Below are positions 27,191-36,124 of a stretch of DNA of 64,000 bases, one piece after another (position 1 is the first letter of the stretch; each line of letters starts with the position of its first letter). The stretch is from Gloeobacter kilaueensis JS1 (GTDB taxonomy: Bacteria; Cyanobacteriota; Cyanobacteriia; Gloeobacterales; Gloeobacteraceae). Below the pieces are notes generated by a model. The model worked only from the letters and a program-made list of their open reading frames with translations. It was not told the origin of the DNA and searched no databases. The translations under genes and the position numbers were made by a program. The stretch covers positions 4,642,234 through 4,706,233 of the forward strand of contig NC_022600.1 of assembly GCF_000484535.1 (NCBI RefSeq). Reading direction: 5' to 3'.

Positions 27191-28078
27191 ATGGCAAAAC
27201 TAGGGCGGCGCAGGGCTCAAAATAGCGAGGGCGAGTTTTACGTCGATAGCAGTTGCATCGACTGCGACACCTGCCGCTGGCTGGCCCCGGAGGTCTTTTG
27301 CGAAGCAGGCGATCAATCGGCGGTCTATCACCAACCGACCAGCGAATTGCAGCGGCAGCAGGCGCTGCAGGCGCTGCTTGCCTGTCCGACCGCTTCGATC
27401 GGTACGGTTCACCCTCCCCAGGACATCCAGGCTGTCCAGGCCACTTTTCCGCTGCCCGTCGCCGATAACGTCTTCTACTGCGGCTACCACTCGGAGGCGT
27501 CCTACGGGGCGGCGAGCTATCTGATCCTCCGGCCCGAGGGCAACATCTTGATCGATTCGCCCCGCTTCGCCCCACCCCTGATCAAGCGCCTGGAGCAGCT
27601 GGGGGGCGTGCGCTATCTCTATCTCACCCACCGCGACGACGTGGCCGAGCACCAGCGCTTTCGAGAGCACTTTGGCTGTGAGCGGATTCTGCACACAGCC
27701 GATATTGCCGCCGACACGCGCACCGTCGAGATCGTCCTGGAGGGCGACGCAGCAATTGCCTTTGCGCCGGAGGTGGTGATTTTGCCCGTACCCGGCCACA
27801 CCCCAGGCCATACGGTGCTGCTGTACCGGCAGAAATTTTGCTTTACAGGCGATCACATTGCCTGGTCGGCGGCGCGTGAGCGGCTGGTGGCCTTCTGGGA
27901 CTACTGCTGGTACTCCCGCAGCGAACTGGTGCGCTCGGTCGAAAAACTCCTCCCCTACCGCTTCGAGTGGGTGCTGCCGGGCCACGGTCGCCGCTACCAT
28001 GCCCAGGCCGAGCAGATGGCCGAGCAGATGCGCCTGTGCCTCGCGGATCTGCGCGCTAAAAGCCTGGTGCGCTCCTAG
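27191..28078 (+). CDS. Ferredoxin-metallo-beta-lactamase fusion protein
   Basis: 295 residues. Residues 15-70 form a bacterial ferredoxin-like domain with C-x2-C-x2-C at 22, 25 and 28 and C-P at 65-66, enough for one 4Fe-4S cluster. Residues 85-290 form an MBL-fold domain, where the canonical HxHxDH reads T-H-R-D-D-V-A-E-H near 146-154, then P-G-H-T-P-G-H near 203, G-D-H near 223 and the final G-H-G-R. The fusion, also known in plants and other cyanobacteria, suggests a redox-linked hydrolase; substrate unknown. Its TAG stop lies in a CTAG shared with the stop of the convergent gene. Confidence 0.85.
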   Translation: MAKLGRRRAQNSEGEFYVDSSCIDCDTCRWLAPEVFCEAGDQSAVYHQPTSELQRQQALQALLACPTASIGTVHPPQDIQAVQATFPLPVADNVFYCGYHSEASYGAASYLILRPEGNILIDSPRFAPPLIKRLEQLGGVRYLYLTHRDDVAEHQRFREHFGCERILHTADIAADTRTVEIVLEGDAAIAFAPEVVILPVPGHTPGHTVLLYRQKFCFTGDHIAWSAARERLVAFWDYCWYSRSELVRSVEKLLPYRFEWVLPGHGRRYHAQAEQMAEQMRLCLADLRAKSLVRS

Positions 28079-29067
28079 CGCCGGAACCCCCGAAAGGCCG
28101 GATCGCCGGTGGGCAAGTCGGCGACTTTGGCCGACTCCTCGATGAGCCGGTCGATCCAGCTCAATAGTTCGTTCAATTCAAAGGGCTTGGGTACGAACAG
28201 ATCCGCTCCGGCGGCGAGGGACTCCTCGCGGTCGGCGTTGGTGGCAGCGACGATGAGGAATGTCTTCTCCAGCTCCGGCTGGCGGCGCAACTCCTGGCAC
28301 AAGAAGGGTCCAGCCGGTAGATCGGAGGTAAATAGATCGAGGATGATCACCCTGGGCGGATTGGTGACCGCCAGCTTGAAGGCTTCCTGGCCGGAACTGG
28401 TGACGACCACCTCGTAGCCGCGCATCTCAAGGGTGGTCTGCAACAGATAGGCCAGGGCAGCGTCGGGCTCGACCACCAGCACGCGGTGGGAGAGAGAATC
28501 TGCGACGGACGAAGCCTGCAGGTGAGCCTCCGGGTTGGCGAAGCAGTAGCTGCAGGACTGGTTGGCCTGGGCATCGAGGTTGGTCTGCAGGGCGCTTGAA
28601 AATAGCTGCGCCAGCGACCACTCCCGGCGGCCAGCCGCCGGAACGATACCGATGTTGACGGTGACAAGCGGACAGCGCCGACCGATGCCGTGGCGGTCGG
28701 TACCCACCAGAAAGCCGCGCTGGCGGTCCTGACGGGTATAAAAACCGAGCGACGCCTTTTCCCACTGCAGGCAGATCTCGCAGGCCAGCCCCTCGGCGCG
28801 GCGGCCCTCGACGAGAGCCAGAAATTCTTGTGCGCCCAGGCGATAGAGCAGGCCACCGCCGGTCACGCAGCGATCGAGGGTGCTCTGGAGGGTGGAGAGC
28901 ATCTTTTCACCGGCCACTCGCCCGTAGATCTGATTGTAAAGACGAAAATTAGAAAGATCGATGTACAGCAGTGCCCAGTCCTGGTCCCGGTGGCTACCAA
29001 AGCGATGGCGCAACTCGCTTTCCATCCGCTCGAAGTCGAGCGGCGGCTGGATAGGGCGCTCAAGCAT
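28075..29067 (-). CDS. Degenerate GGDEF plus receiver-domain protein
   Basis: 330 residues. Residues 20-165 are a GGDEF-like domain: L-L-Y-I-D-L-S-N-F keeps the first metal-binding Asp, but the active loop reads G-A-Q-E-F, so diguanylate cyclase activity is probably lost. Residues 195-310 are a CheY-like receiver (R-V-L-V-V-E-P-D start, phospho-acceptor Asp in I-I-L-D-L, Lys in V-P-K-P-F). It probably acts as a phosphorylation-controlled adaptor. Its ATG overlaps the stop of the upstream histidine kinase by 8 bases (ATGCTTGA), so the two are translationally coupled and likely partners. Confidence 0.82.
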   Translation of the reverse strand: MLERPIQPPLDFERMESELRHRFGSHRDQDWALLYIDLSNFRLYNQIYGRVAGEKMLSTLQSTLDRCVTGGGLLYRLGAQEFLALVEGRRAEGLACEICLQWEKASLGFYTRQDRQRGFLVGTDRHGIGRRCPLVTVNIGIVPAAGRREWSLAQLFSSALQTNLDAQANQSCSYCFANPEAHLQASSVADSLSHRVLVVEPDAALAYLLQTTLEMRGYEVVVTSSGQEAFKLAVTNPPRVIILDLFTSDLPAGPFLCQELRRQPELEKTFLIVAATNADREESLAAGADLFVPKPFELNELLSWIDRLIEESAKVADLPTGDPAFRGFRR

Positions 29068-30070
29068 CTAAGCGGTCCTCGCCTGGGTGGGCTGCGGGCA
29101 GGCTGATCGTAAAGACGCTGCCGACGCCGTACTGGCTCTCGACGCTGATCGACCCGCCCAGGCTTTCGACCAGGGACTTGGTGATGTAGAGCCCGAGGCC
29201 GGTGCCCTCCCGCTCGCGGGTCAGGGGCGAGTCGATGCGGCTAAAACGGTTGAAGATCTGATCGAGGTGCCCCTCGGGAATACCGATGCCCCGGTCGCGC
29301 ACGGCAATCCAGAGGACGTTCGGATCTTCAGGATCGACGTGGGCACTGATTTGCACCGGCGAACCGGCCTCAGAATATTTGAGGGCGTTGTCGATCAAGT
29401 TGGTGAGAATCTGCTCAAGCCGGTCTTGATCGGCCCAGATGCGCGGCAGGTCAGCGGGCAACTCGGTCAGCATCGGATTGCCGGTGAATTTTTGTGAGAG
29501 ATTCTCAACGACCCGATCGACAATTTCTGCGAGTTCGAGGCGCTGGGGCAGATTCTTGAGCCGCCCGGACTGGATTTTGGAGACGGTGAGGATGTCCTCG
29601 ACCAGCCTGGTCAGACGGTCGGCCTGATTTTTGATAATCCGCAAAAACCGGCGGTGCTGCGCCTCGCTCAGCTGGGAGCCCGAGCGCAAGAGCGTATCGA
29701 TAAAACCTTTGATGCTGGTGAGGGGCGTGCGCAGCTCGTGGGAGACGGTCGAAACAAAGTCGGCCTGGGCCTGATCGAGTTCTTGATGGGCTTCCTGCAA
29801 AAAAGTCCAGATTTTATGCCCCTGGGCACTCTCGGCGGTGAGCACGTTGAGGTGGAGGTGCTGCTGAGCGGTTGTCTGCCAGCAGACGCTGCCGTGCCCG
29901 TTGTGGGGCAATTCCGGGGACCAGTCGTAAATCCAGCTGCCCTCCGCTTCGGGGGCGCGCACACCCGTCAGGCTCGCCATAGCCTCGTTCCAGAGCAGAA
30001 TCTTTCCACGACGGTCGGTCACCACCAGCCCAAAAGGCAAACAGTTCAGAATTTCGTGTTCAGCCAGCAT
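29060..30070 (-). CDS. PAS-domain sensor histidine kinase
   Basis: A 336-residue soluble kinase without membrane segments. An N-terminal PAS domain (residues 8-60, V-V-T-D-R-R-G-K-I-L-L-W-N) is followed by a HisKA dimerisation helix with phospho-acceptor His111 in V-S-H-E-L-R-T-P, then an HATPase_c domain with L-I-D-N-A-L-K-Y (N box), R-D-R-G-I-G-I-P (G1) and G-T-G-L-G-L-Y (G2). It overlaps the GGDEF-REC gene downstream and lies 145 bases after the rpaA-like gene on the same strand, so either or both regulators could be its target. Confidence 0.88.
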   Translation of the reverse strand: MLAEHEILNCLPFGLVVTDRRGKILLWNEAMASLTGVRAPEAEGSWIYDWSPELPHNGHGSVCWQTTAQQHLHLNVLTAESAQGHKIWTFLQEAHQELDQAQADFVSTVSHELRTPLTSIKGFIDTLLRSGSQLSEAQHRRFLRIIKNQADRLTRLVEDILTVSKIQSGRLKNLPQRLELAEIVDRVVENLSQKFTGNPMLTELPADLPRIWADQDRLEQILTNLIDNALKYSEAGSPVQISAHVDPEDPNVLWIAVRDRGIGIPEGHLDQIFNRFSRIDSPLTREREGTGLGLYITKSLVESLGGSISVESQYGVGSVFTISLPAAHPGEDRLDA

Positions 30071-30215
30071 CTAGTCTTTAATTGAGTAACACAGTATTTT
30101 GCCCGAGCGTGCGAAAAAAATACTGAAGACTTCCTGCTCTACCGAGTCAGAAAGCGCTTCGCCCCCTCATCAGTGTATCGGATGTCACCTATAAGCAAGG
30201 CAAAATCGGACTGCC

Positions 30216-30944
30216 CTATTCGGCGGGTTCAGCCATCGTCTGGTCTGCCGAGATCTCAAGGCAGTAGCCCGCTCCGTAGACGGTCTTGATAAAGCGGGGA
30301 TGGCGGGGTTCCGGTTCGAGCTTGGTGCGCAGGTGGCGGATGTGAACGCGGATCGTCTCGATGTCGTCGTCTGGATCGTAGCCCCAGACTTCTTTGAGGA
30401 TCTCGCTGGGGGAGACGGTCTGGCCGTGGCGCTGCAAGAGGCAGTGCAATAGCTCGAATTCGAGGTGGGTGAGCTTGATCGTCCGGCCAAACCAGACGCA
30501 CTCGAAGCGCTCCGGGATCAGCGTAATCGGCCCCTTCGAGAGAATCTCGGTGTGCCGGGCCGCCTGGGGCATCCGGTCGGTGCGCCGCAACAGCGCCCGC
30601 ACGCGGGCAAGCAGCTCCTCCAGCTCAAAGGGCTTGGTCAGGTAGTCGTCCGCTCCGGCGTTGAACCCGCTCACCTTGTCCTTGACCTGGCCCAGAGCCG
30701 TCAGCATCAGCACCGGAATCTCGGAGGTGCGCTCGTCGCGGCGCAAGCGCTGGCAGATCGTCAGACCGTCCACCTGAGGAAGCATCAGATCGAGCACGAT
30801 CAGATCGGGCAACAGCTGCAGCGCCAGCGCCTGGCCCTTGATGCCGTCCGGAGCCTCCACCACCTCGTAGCCGGACATCTGCAAGTTGAATGCGATCAAC
30901 TCGAGAATGGCAGGATCGTCGTCAATCACAAGCACGCGCGGCAT
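30216..30944 (-). CDS. rpaA: OmpR-type response regulator RpaA
   Basis: A 242-residue response regulator: receiver with Asp8-10 and phospho-acceptor Asp52 in L-D-L-M-L-P, Lys in L-T-K-P-F-E, and a C-terminal winged helix. I recognise RpaA rather than RpaB from [28 protein letters not shown] and [10 protein letters not shown]. In clock-bearing cyanobacteria RpaA is the SasA-controlled output regulator and affects energy transfer from phycobilisomes. ATG 30944 has AAGGA upstream; TTG 30965 is less likely. Confidence 0.85.
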   Translation of the reverse strand: MPRVLVIDDDPAILELIAFNLQMSGYEVVEAPDGIKGQALALQLLPDLIVLDLMLPQVDGLTICQRLRRDERTSEIPVLMLTALGQVKDKVSGFNAGADDYLTKPFELEELLARVRALLRRTDRMPQAARHTEILSKGPITLIPERFECVWFGRTIKLTHLEFELLHCLLQRHGQTVSPSEILKEVWGYDPDDDIETIRVHIRHLRTKLEPEPRHPRFIKTVYGAGYCLEISADQTMAEPAE

Positions 30945-31221
30945 TTGTAATCCTTGTTTTTTCAAGCGAAATGTTTTTTAACTAAAGTTAACCACCTTTT
31001 ATTATATCTATCATAGATCTGCTAAAAGCGGGGTGTTCACTCATTTTTCTTACTACGACCGCTGTGCGGTGTGGCTTGGACAGGCTATAAACCTCTTGCT
31101 GAGCATCTTTCAGCTTAAAGTGCGAGTTGCAGCAGCACTGGTTCTCCCGCCTTCGCGCTTCCCTCCCCTAAAGGAGAACAGGCCCGATACCGTACAATAG
31201 CTGTCGAGTGAAAGTGCAACT

Positions 31222-32115
31222 ATGACGGGCTTTCAAGCATCTTCCGCCGCCGATACTGTTGTTTTGACCTCGCTTTCGGGAGCGGGCCGTTCCGAAGCGG
31301 CACGTATCCTCGAAGATCTTGGATTTTTGTGTCTCAACCACGTCCTGCCGGAACTGGTGCCCGCTTTTGTGCAGAACTATGCGCCGCTCAATCCCCGTCT
31401 GGCGCTCTGCCTGGCAACGCTGCCGGGCCAGGACGTTCAAGCGGCGCTCATTGCAACGCGGCTTGCCCTGCGCACTGCCTCCCGTCAGGCGCTGCACCTG
31501 TTTGTTGATTGCTCGGAGGAGGTGCTGCTGGGGCGCTACGCCCTCTCGCGCCGCCCCCATCCCTGGTTCAACGGCGAGGGGTTGCTTGCGGCTATCCGCC
31601 ACGAACGCCGCGCCCTAGAATCGGTGCGCGACTGGGCGGACGAAGTGATCGACACCAGTGCGCTGAGCCCGGCCCAGCTGCGCACGCGCATCGTCGCGCT
31701 CGTCAACGGCGAAGCGCCCGAGCTGCCGGTGACGCTGATGAGCTTTGGCTTCAAGCGCGGCCTGCCCGCCGACGCCCAGGTTGCCCTCGATATTCGCTTT
31801 TTGCCCAATCCGTACTACGAGAGCGCTCTCCGGCCCTTAAGCGGCCTCGACAGTGCGGTGGCAAGCTACGTCTTCGCCTCCGAACAGGCCCAGCAGACCT
31901 ACCGATCGCTGCTCGAATTTTTGCGCTTTTTACTGCAGCAGTACCGGGGCGATCGGCGCAGCCAGCTTTTGATCGCTGTAGGTTGCACCGGTGGTCAGCA
32001 CCGCTCGGTTGCCTTCGTCGAGCGCCTCGCTCAGGAGTTGGCAGCCGAGGGCACCGCCTGCCGCACAGTCCACCGCGATCTTGTCGCCAACCGGCTGCAG
32101 GAGGTGAGCCTGTGA
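31222..32115 (+). CDS. rapZ: RapZ-like nucleotide-binding protein
   Basis: 297 residues. The N-terminal P-loop domain has S-G-A-G-R-S in place of the usual G-S-G-K-S, so Walker A Lys23 is Arg. The C-terminal domain is conserved: [19 protein letters not shown] and [10 protein letters not shown], which in E. coli RapZ senses glucosamine-6-phosphate and binds small RNAs and RNase E. Outside enterobacteria the role is uncertain. The gene overlaps the following yvcK-type gene by 4 bases (GTGA), which recalls the rapZ-yvcK-whiA cluster of Gram-positive bacteria; whiA is absent here. Confidence 0.85.
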   Translation: MTGFQASSAADTVVLTSLSGAGRSEAARILEDLGFLCLNHVLPELVPAFVQNYAPLNPRLALCLATLPGQDVQAALIATRLALRTASRQALHLFVDCSEEVLLGRYALSRRPHPWFNGEGLLAAIRHERRALESVRDWADEVIDTSALSPAQLRTRIVALVNGEAPELPVTLMSFGFKRGLPADAQVALDIRFLPNPYYESALRPLSGLDSAVASYVFASEQAQQTYRSLLEFLRFLLQQYRGDRRSQLLIAVGCTGGQHRSVAFVERLAQELAAEGTACRTVHRDLVANRLQEVSL

Positions 32116-33464
32116 TCAGCGCCCTGCGCCTGCGCAAGCTCACCACCCAGTTCGGCAAGTGGCTCTATCCGGGGATGCGGGTCAAGCGCTGGCTCGCCTT
32201 GATCGTGCTCGGTACGGTCTGCACCAGCCTGGGGCTTGCGATCTGGGTGGACCTCAGACCTATCTTCTACAGCAGCAAGGTGCTCTGGGGACTGGTGCGG
32301 GGGCTGGCCGAAATCCTTCCCAACGACATCAGTGGTCCGCTGGTGCTGGTGGCCGGTATCGGCTTCGTCGTTCTGGGCCTGCGCTTCACCCTGGGTTCGA
32401 TCACCGAAGTGCTGGTGCCCGAGGGCGAAGACGACCTTGTCGAGCGGCTCTTCCGGCATCGCCGCCTCAGCCGTGGACCCAAAATCGTCGCTATCGGGGG
32501 CGGTACCGGTCTTTCGACGTTGCTGCGCGGCCTCAAGCGCTACAGCGCCAACATCACAGCCGTCGTCACCGTCGCCGACGACGGCGGCTCCAGTGGCCGA
32601 TTGCGCCAGCAATTTGGCGTACTGCCCCCCGGTGACCTGCGCAACTGCCTCGCTGCTCTGGCGGACGAAGAAAAACTGCTCACCGAACTCTTTCAGTACC
32701 GCTTCAAGACCGGCGAGGGGCTGGCGGGGCATTCCTTCGGCAACCTGTTTCTCACGGTCATGGCTGAGATCACGGGCGACCTCGAAAAGGGCGTAGAGGC
32801 AAGCTCCAAAGTGCTCGCCATCCGGGGCCGGGTTCTGCCTGCCACCCTCGACGATATGACCCTCTGGGCCGACCTCGACGATGGCCGCCATATCGAGGGC
32901 GAGTCGAACATCTCCCACGCCGGAGGGCAGATCGTGCGCATCGGCTGCAGCCCGGCGGTACCCCGCGCCCTGCCGCAGGTGGTCGAGGCGATCGTCGATG
33001 CGGACCTTGTGATCATCGGTCCTGGCTCGCTCTACACCAGCATCGCCCCCAACCTGCTCGTACCAGAGATCGTTCAGGCGCTCCGGGTGAGCAAGGCGCG
33101 CAAGATCTATATCTGCAACGTCATGACCCAGCCCGGTGAGACCGACGGTTACGCCGTAAGCGACCACGTGCGCGCCCTCGAAGGGGCGGCGGGCGGGCCT
33201 TTTTTTGAGGCGGTGCTCGTTCACCGCGACCCGCCCACCCGCAACCTCGAAAGCCTCCGCCGCTACGAGCAGCAGGCATCTTATCCGGTGGCGATCGACC
33301 GCGACAATCTGACGCTGATGGGGCTGCAGCTGGTGATGGCGAACGTGATGGATGAGAACGATGCCGGTACGACCATCCGCCACTCCTCGCGGCGGCTGGC
33401 GCGCGCCCTCCTGCGCTGGTACACCCGCAGCCTCCAGCAAAATCCCCAAGATCGAGCTTCTTAG
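32112..33464 (+). CDS. yvcK: YvcK/CofD-like gluconeogenesis factor with membrane anchor
   Basis: 450 residues from GTG 32112, which overlaps the rapZ stop; a longer frame upstream is only a shadow of rapZ. Two hydrophobic segments (about residues 25-42 and 75-95) precede the cytoplasmic domain, as in other cyanobacterial members. The core has A-I-G-G-G-T-G-L-S near 125, [10 protein letters not shown] near 148, G-D-L-R-N-C-L near 173 and G-P-G-S-L-Y-T-S near 300, matching YvcK proteins that bind UDP-sugars and support cell-wall metabolism. Followed directly by an SRPBCC gene. Confidence 0.9.
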   Translation: MISALRLRKLTTQFGKWLYPGMRVKRWLALIVLGTVCTSLGLAIWVDLRPIFYSSKVLWGLVRGLAEILPNDISGPLVLVAGIGFVVLGLRFTLGSITEVLVPEGEDDLVERLFRHRRLSRGPKIVAIGGGTGLSTLLRGLKRYSANITAVVTVADDGGSSGRLRQQFGVLPPGDLRNCLAALADEEKLLTELFQYRFKTGEGLAGHSFGNLFLTVMAEITGDLEKGVEASSKVLAIRGRVLPATLDDMTLWADLDDGRHIEGESNISHAGGQIVRIGCSPAVPRALPQVVEAIVDADLVIIGPGSLYTSIAPNLLVPEIVQALRVSKARKIYICNVMTQPGETDGYAVSDHVRALEGAAGGPFFEAVLVHRDPPTRNLESLRRYEQQASYPVAIDRDNLTLMGLQLVMANVMDENDAGTTIRHSSRRLARALLRWYTRSLQQNPQDRAS

Positions 33465-33911
33465 ATGGAATACGTCGAAGCGAGCGGTGTTGTCGCCCGT
33501 CCCCTCGCCGCTGTCTGGCAGGCCCACACCGACCCGCAGCTGTTGGCGCAAGTCTGGCCCTCCTACCCGCCGCTGCGAGTGGTAGGACCGGGTACGATCG
33601 ACGGCCCCGACCAGTTCACCGTCCAGATCGATCTGCCGCCGCCCTTGCCGCCCATCGACTGGCAGGTCGAGATCGTCCGCTGGGAGCCGCCTTTTCGCTT
33701 TGTCGATCGGCAGGCGAGGGGCCCGTTTCGCTTTTGGGAACACACCCACCAGTTCAGCGCCCTCGACGACGAGCGCACCCTGTTCGTAGACGGCATCAGC
33801 TTCGAGTACAATCCGCTCATCGATGGCCTGATTGTCAAGCCGGCTCTGGCTCTGGTACTGGAGTGGCGGGTGGGCCGAATGGGCGAGGTGCTGGGCGGCA
33901 GGATCACCTGA
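33465..33911 (+). CDS. SRPBCC (START-like) ligand-binding protein
   Basis: 148 residues with the helix-grip pattern of polyketide cyclase/START-like proteins: an N-terminal V-E-A-S-G-V-V-A-R-P-L strand, A-V-W-Q-A-H-T-D-P-Q-L-L helix and the long C-terminal amphipathic helix. The ATG follows the yvcK stop with no gap, so it is part of the rapZ-yvcK transcript. The ligand is unknown; a hydrophobic metabolite is expected. Confidence 0.75.
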   Translation: MEYVEASGVVARPLAAVWQAHTDPQLLAQVWPSYPPLRVVGPGTIDGPDQFTVQIDLPPPLPPIDWQVEIVRWEPPFRFVDRQARGPFRFWEHTHQFSALDDERTLFVDGISFEYNPLIDGLIVKPALALVLEWRVGRMGEVLGGRIT

Positions 33912-33923
33912 GCGCTAGGATAA

Positions 33924-35210
33924 GTGGCGTTACTGTTGCGCCCGGCTATGCGTCAAAGAACCTGGTTATTGCTTCTCGTCGCGGTGGTGATCGTGGGCTC
34001 GATCTTGATCATCGCCACCAAGCCGACGATCCTCGGCCTCGACCTGCAGGGGGGCAGCCAGCTGACGCTGCAGGCAAAGCCTTCTGAAAAAGTCAAACAG
34101 GTCACCCCTGAAGTGATGAAGGGGGTGGCCGCCGTCGTCGAGCAGCGCGTCAACGGCCTCGGCGTCTCCGAGGCGCTCGTGCAGCTTAAAGGCAGCGATC
34201 AAGTTCTTGTCCAGTTGCCGGGGGTCAAAGATCCGGCCCAGGCGGAGCGCCTGCTGGGCGACACGGCCCAGCTCGAATTTCGCAAGGAAGTCCCAGGGGG
34301 CAAATTTGAAAAAACCGACCTGGGCGGCACGGATCTGACCAATGCCTTTCCCCAGGCGCTCCAGGGCGGCCAGGGCTGGGAGGTGGGGATCGAATTTACC
34401 GGGCCGGGGGGCGATAAATTTGCCCGGATCACCCGCGAGCTGGCCGGTACGGGCCGCCGGTTGGGTATTTTTCTGGACAACAAGCCCATCAGCACCCCCA
34501 CGGTCGGCGTCGAATTTGTCGATCGCGGCATCACCGGCGGCAAGGCAGTGATCACAGGCCGCTTCAGCGCCCAGGAAGCGAGCGAGTTGGGCATCAAGCT
34601 CAAAGCCGGTGCCCTGCCGGTGCCGGTCGAGGTGATCGAAAACCGGACCGTAAGCGCCACCCTGGGAGCGGACTCGGTGCGCCAGAGCCTCTACACCGGC
34701 ATCGCCGGGACGATTCTGGTACTCCTGTTTATGATCGCGTTTTACCGGCTGCCGGGATTGGTGGCCGATGTCGCCCTCGTCATCTATGGGCTGACGACCT
34801 TCGCCATCTTCAAGCTGGTCCCGGTCACCCTCACCCTGCCGGGCATCGCCGGTTTTATCCTCTCGGTGGGCATGGCGGTCGATGCGAACGTGCTCATCTT
34901 CGAGCGCACCAAAGAAGAGCTGCGCTCGGGCAAGCAGCTTTTTACCTCCGTCGAAGCAGGTTTCCAGCGCGCCTTTTCGAGCATCCTCGATGCCCACGTC
35001 ACTTCGCTCATCACCTGCGCAGTGCTCTTTTTTCTGGGAACGGGCCTGGTCAAGGGTTTTGCCCTCACCCTGGCGATTGGCCTTCTGGTCAACCTGTTTA
35101 CGGCGATCACCGTCTCGCGCACCTTCTTGCTCACGATGCTCAATTTTTCTAACCTGCGCAAACCCGCGCTCTTTGGTGTCACGGGCGTTCCGGCCAAGGC
35201 GGTGCGCTGA
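33924..35210 (+). CDS. secD: Protein translocase subunit SecD
   Basis: A 428-residue membrane subunit that uses the proton gradient to help SecYEG export proteins across the plasma and thylakoid membranes. First membrane helix at about 15-35, then the periplasmic domain starting with G-L-D-L-Q-G-G-S, then five helices with the hallmark F-I-L-S-V-G-M-A-V-D-A-N-V-L-I-F-E-R region near 310. The start is GTG 33924 with AGGA close by, or ATG 33948. The stop shares one base with the secF start (TGATG), giving translational coupling. Confidence 0.94.
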   Translation: MALLLRPAMRQRTWLLLLVAVVIVGSILIIATKPTILGLDLQGGSQLTLQAKPSEKVKQVTPEVMKGVAAVVEQRVNGLGVSEALVQLKGSDQVLVQLPGVKDPAQAERLLGDTAQLEFRKEVPGGKFEKTDLGGTDLTNAFPQALQGGQGWEVGIEFTGPGGDKFARITRELAGTGRRLGIFLDNKPISTPTVGVEFVDRGITGGKAVITGRFSAQEASELGIKLKAGALPVPVEVIENRTVSATLGADSVRQSLYTGIAGTILVLLFMIAFYRLPGLVADVALVIYGLTTFAIFKLVPVTLTLPGIAGFILSVGMAVDANVLIFERTKEELRSGKQLFTSVEAGFQRAFSSILDAHVTSLITCAVLFFLGTGLVKGFALTLAIGLLVNLFTAITVSRTFLLTMLNFSNLRKPALFGVTGVPAKAVR

Positions 35211-36124
35211 TGGAACTGAAGATCTCGAAGACCAAAAATCTCTACTTTGCCCTCTCCGCTGCCTTGATCGTAGCCGGCCTCATCGCGATGGTAATCTCCT
35301 GGATTACCCTCGGTGCGCCGCTGCGGCTCGGGCTTGACTTTACCGGCGGTACCCTCGTCCAGTTGCGCTTCAGCCCCAAAGCGCCCGCAATCGAGGCGGT
35401 ACGTCCGGTCGTCGAAAAGCAACTGGGCATCACCAACATCCAGCAAATTGGCGATCAAAATATCGCCATCCGCACCCGCTCGCTCTCGACCGACGAGCGC
35501 ACCAAACTTCAAGAACAATTGCGCGCGAGCCTAGGCAAATTCGAGATCGAGCGCATCGAGACGGTGGGGCCCACGATCGGCCAGGAATTGCTCACCAACG
35601 GCCTGCTGGCCCTGGGCCTCTCCCTTGTCGGCATCCTCGCCTACCTGGCTTTTCGCTTTCAATTCGACTACGCCATCTGCGCCTCGATCGCCCTGTTCCA
35701 CGATGTCCTGGTGCTTCTGGGCATCTTCTCGATTCTCGGACTGCTCTTTGGCGTCGAGGTCGATACGCTCTTTGTCGTTGCCCTGCTCACTGTCGTGGGC
35801 TTCTCCGTTCAAGATACGGTCGTGGTCTATGACCGTATCCGCGAGAATCTCAAGTTCCAGAGCCGCAAGAAGACCTTCCCGGATATCGTCGATGATTCGG
35901 TCAACCAGACCCTCGTGCGCTCGATCAACACCACCGTCACCGCCCAACTGGTGCTGTTGCCCCTCGCCATCTTCGGCGGCGAGACGATCCGCCTTTTTGC
36001 CCTGGCGCTCATCGTCGGCTTTCTTTCCGGCACCTATTCGAGCATCTTCAACGCCAGCGCCCTGCTTATCTGGTGGCGCGAGCGCAAAACGACCGCCCCA
36101 GTGACAGCAAAGGCCCAAAAATAA
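35210..36124 (+). CDS. secF: Protein translocase subunit SecF
   Basis: A 304-residue partner of SecD with six membrane helices. The N-terminal G-L-D-F-T-G-G-T motif starts the periplasmic domain near residue 42; V-G-F-S-V-Q-D-T-V-V-V-Y-D-R-I-R-E-N near 195 and the S-I-N-T-T segment near 240 are the SecF signatures. The gene overlaps secD by one base and ends directly against the convergent NarL-type regulator gene with no intergenic base. Confidence 0.95.
   Translation: MELKISKTKNLYFALSAALIVAGLIAMVISWITLGAPLRLGLDFTGGTLVQLRFSPKAPAIEAVRPVVEKQLGITNIQQIGDQNIAIRTRSLSTDERTKLQEQLRASLGKFEIERIETVGPTIGQELLTNGLLALGLSLVGILAYLAFRFQFDYAICASIALFHDVLVLLGIFSILGLLFGVEVDTLFVVALLTVVGFSVQDTVVVYDRIRENLKFQSRKKTFPDIVDDSVNQTLVRSINTTVTAQLVLLPLAIFGGETIRLFALALIVGFLSGTYSSIFNASALLIWWRERKTTAPVTAKAQK

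Noticed and set aside
31509-32111. In-frame 201-codon extension of yvcK
   Set aside because: Lies wholly within rapZ in another frame; GTG 32112 with a GTGA overlap is the natural start.
32031-33749. 572-codon minus-strand frame opposite yvcK
   Set aside because: Shadow of a well-conserved plus-strand gene; composition is His/Asp/Gly-rich without motifs.
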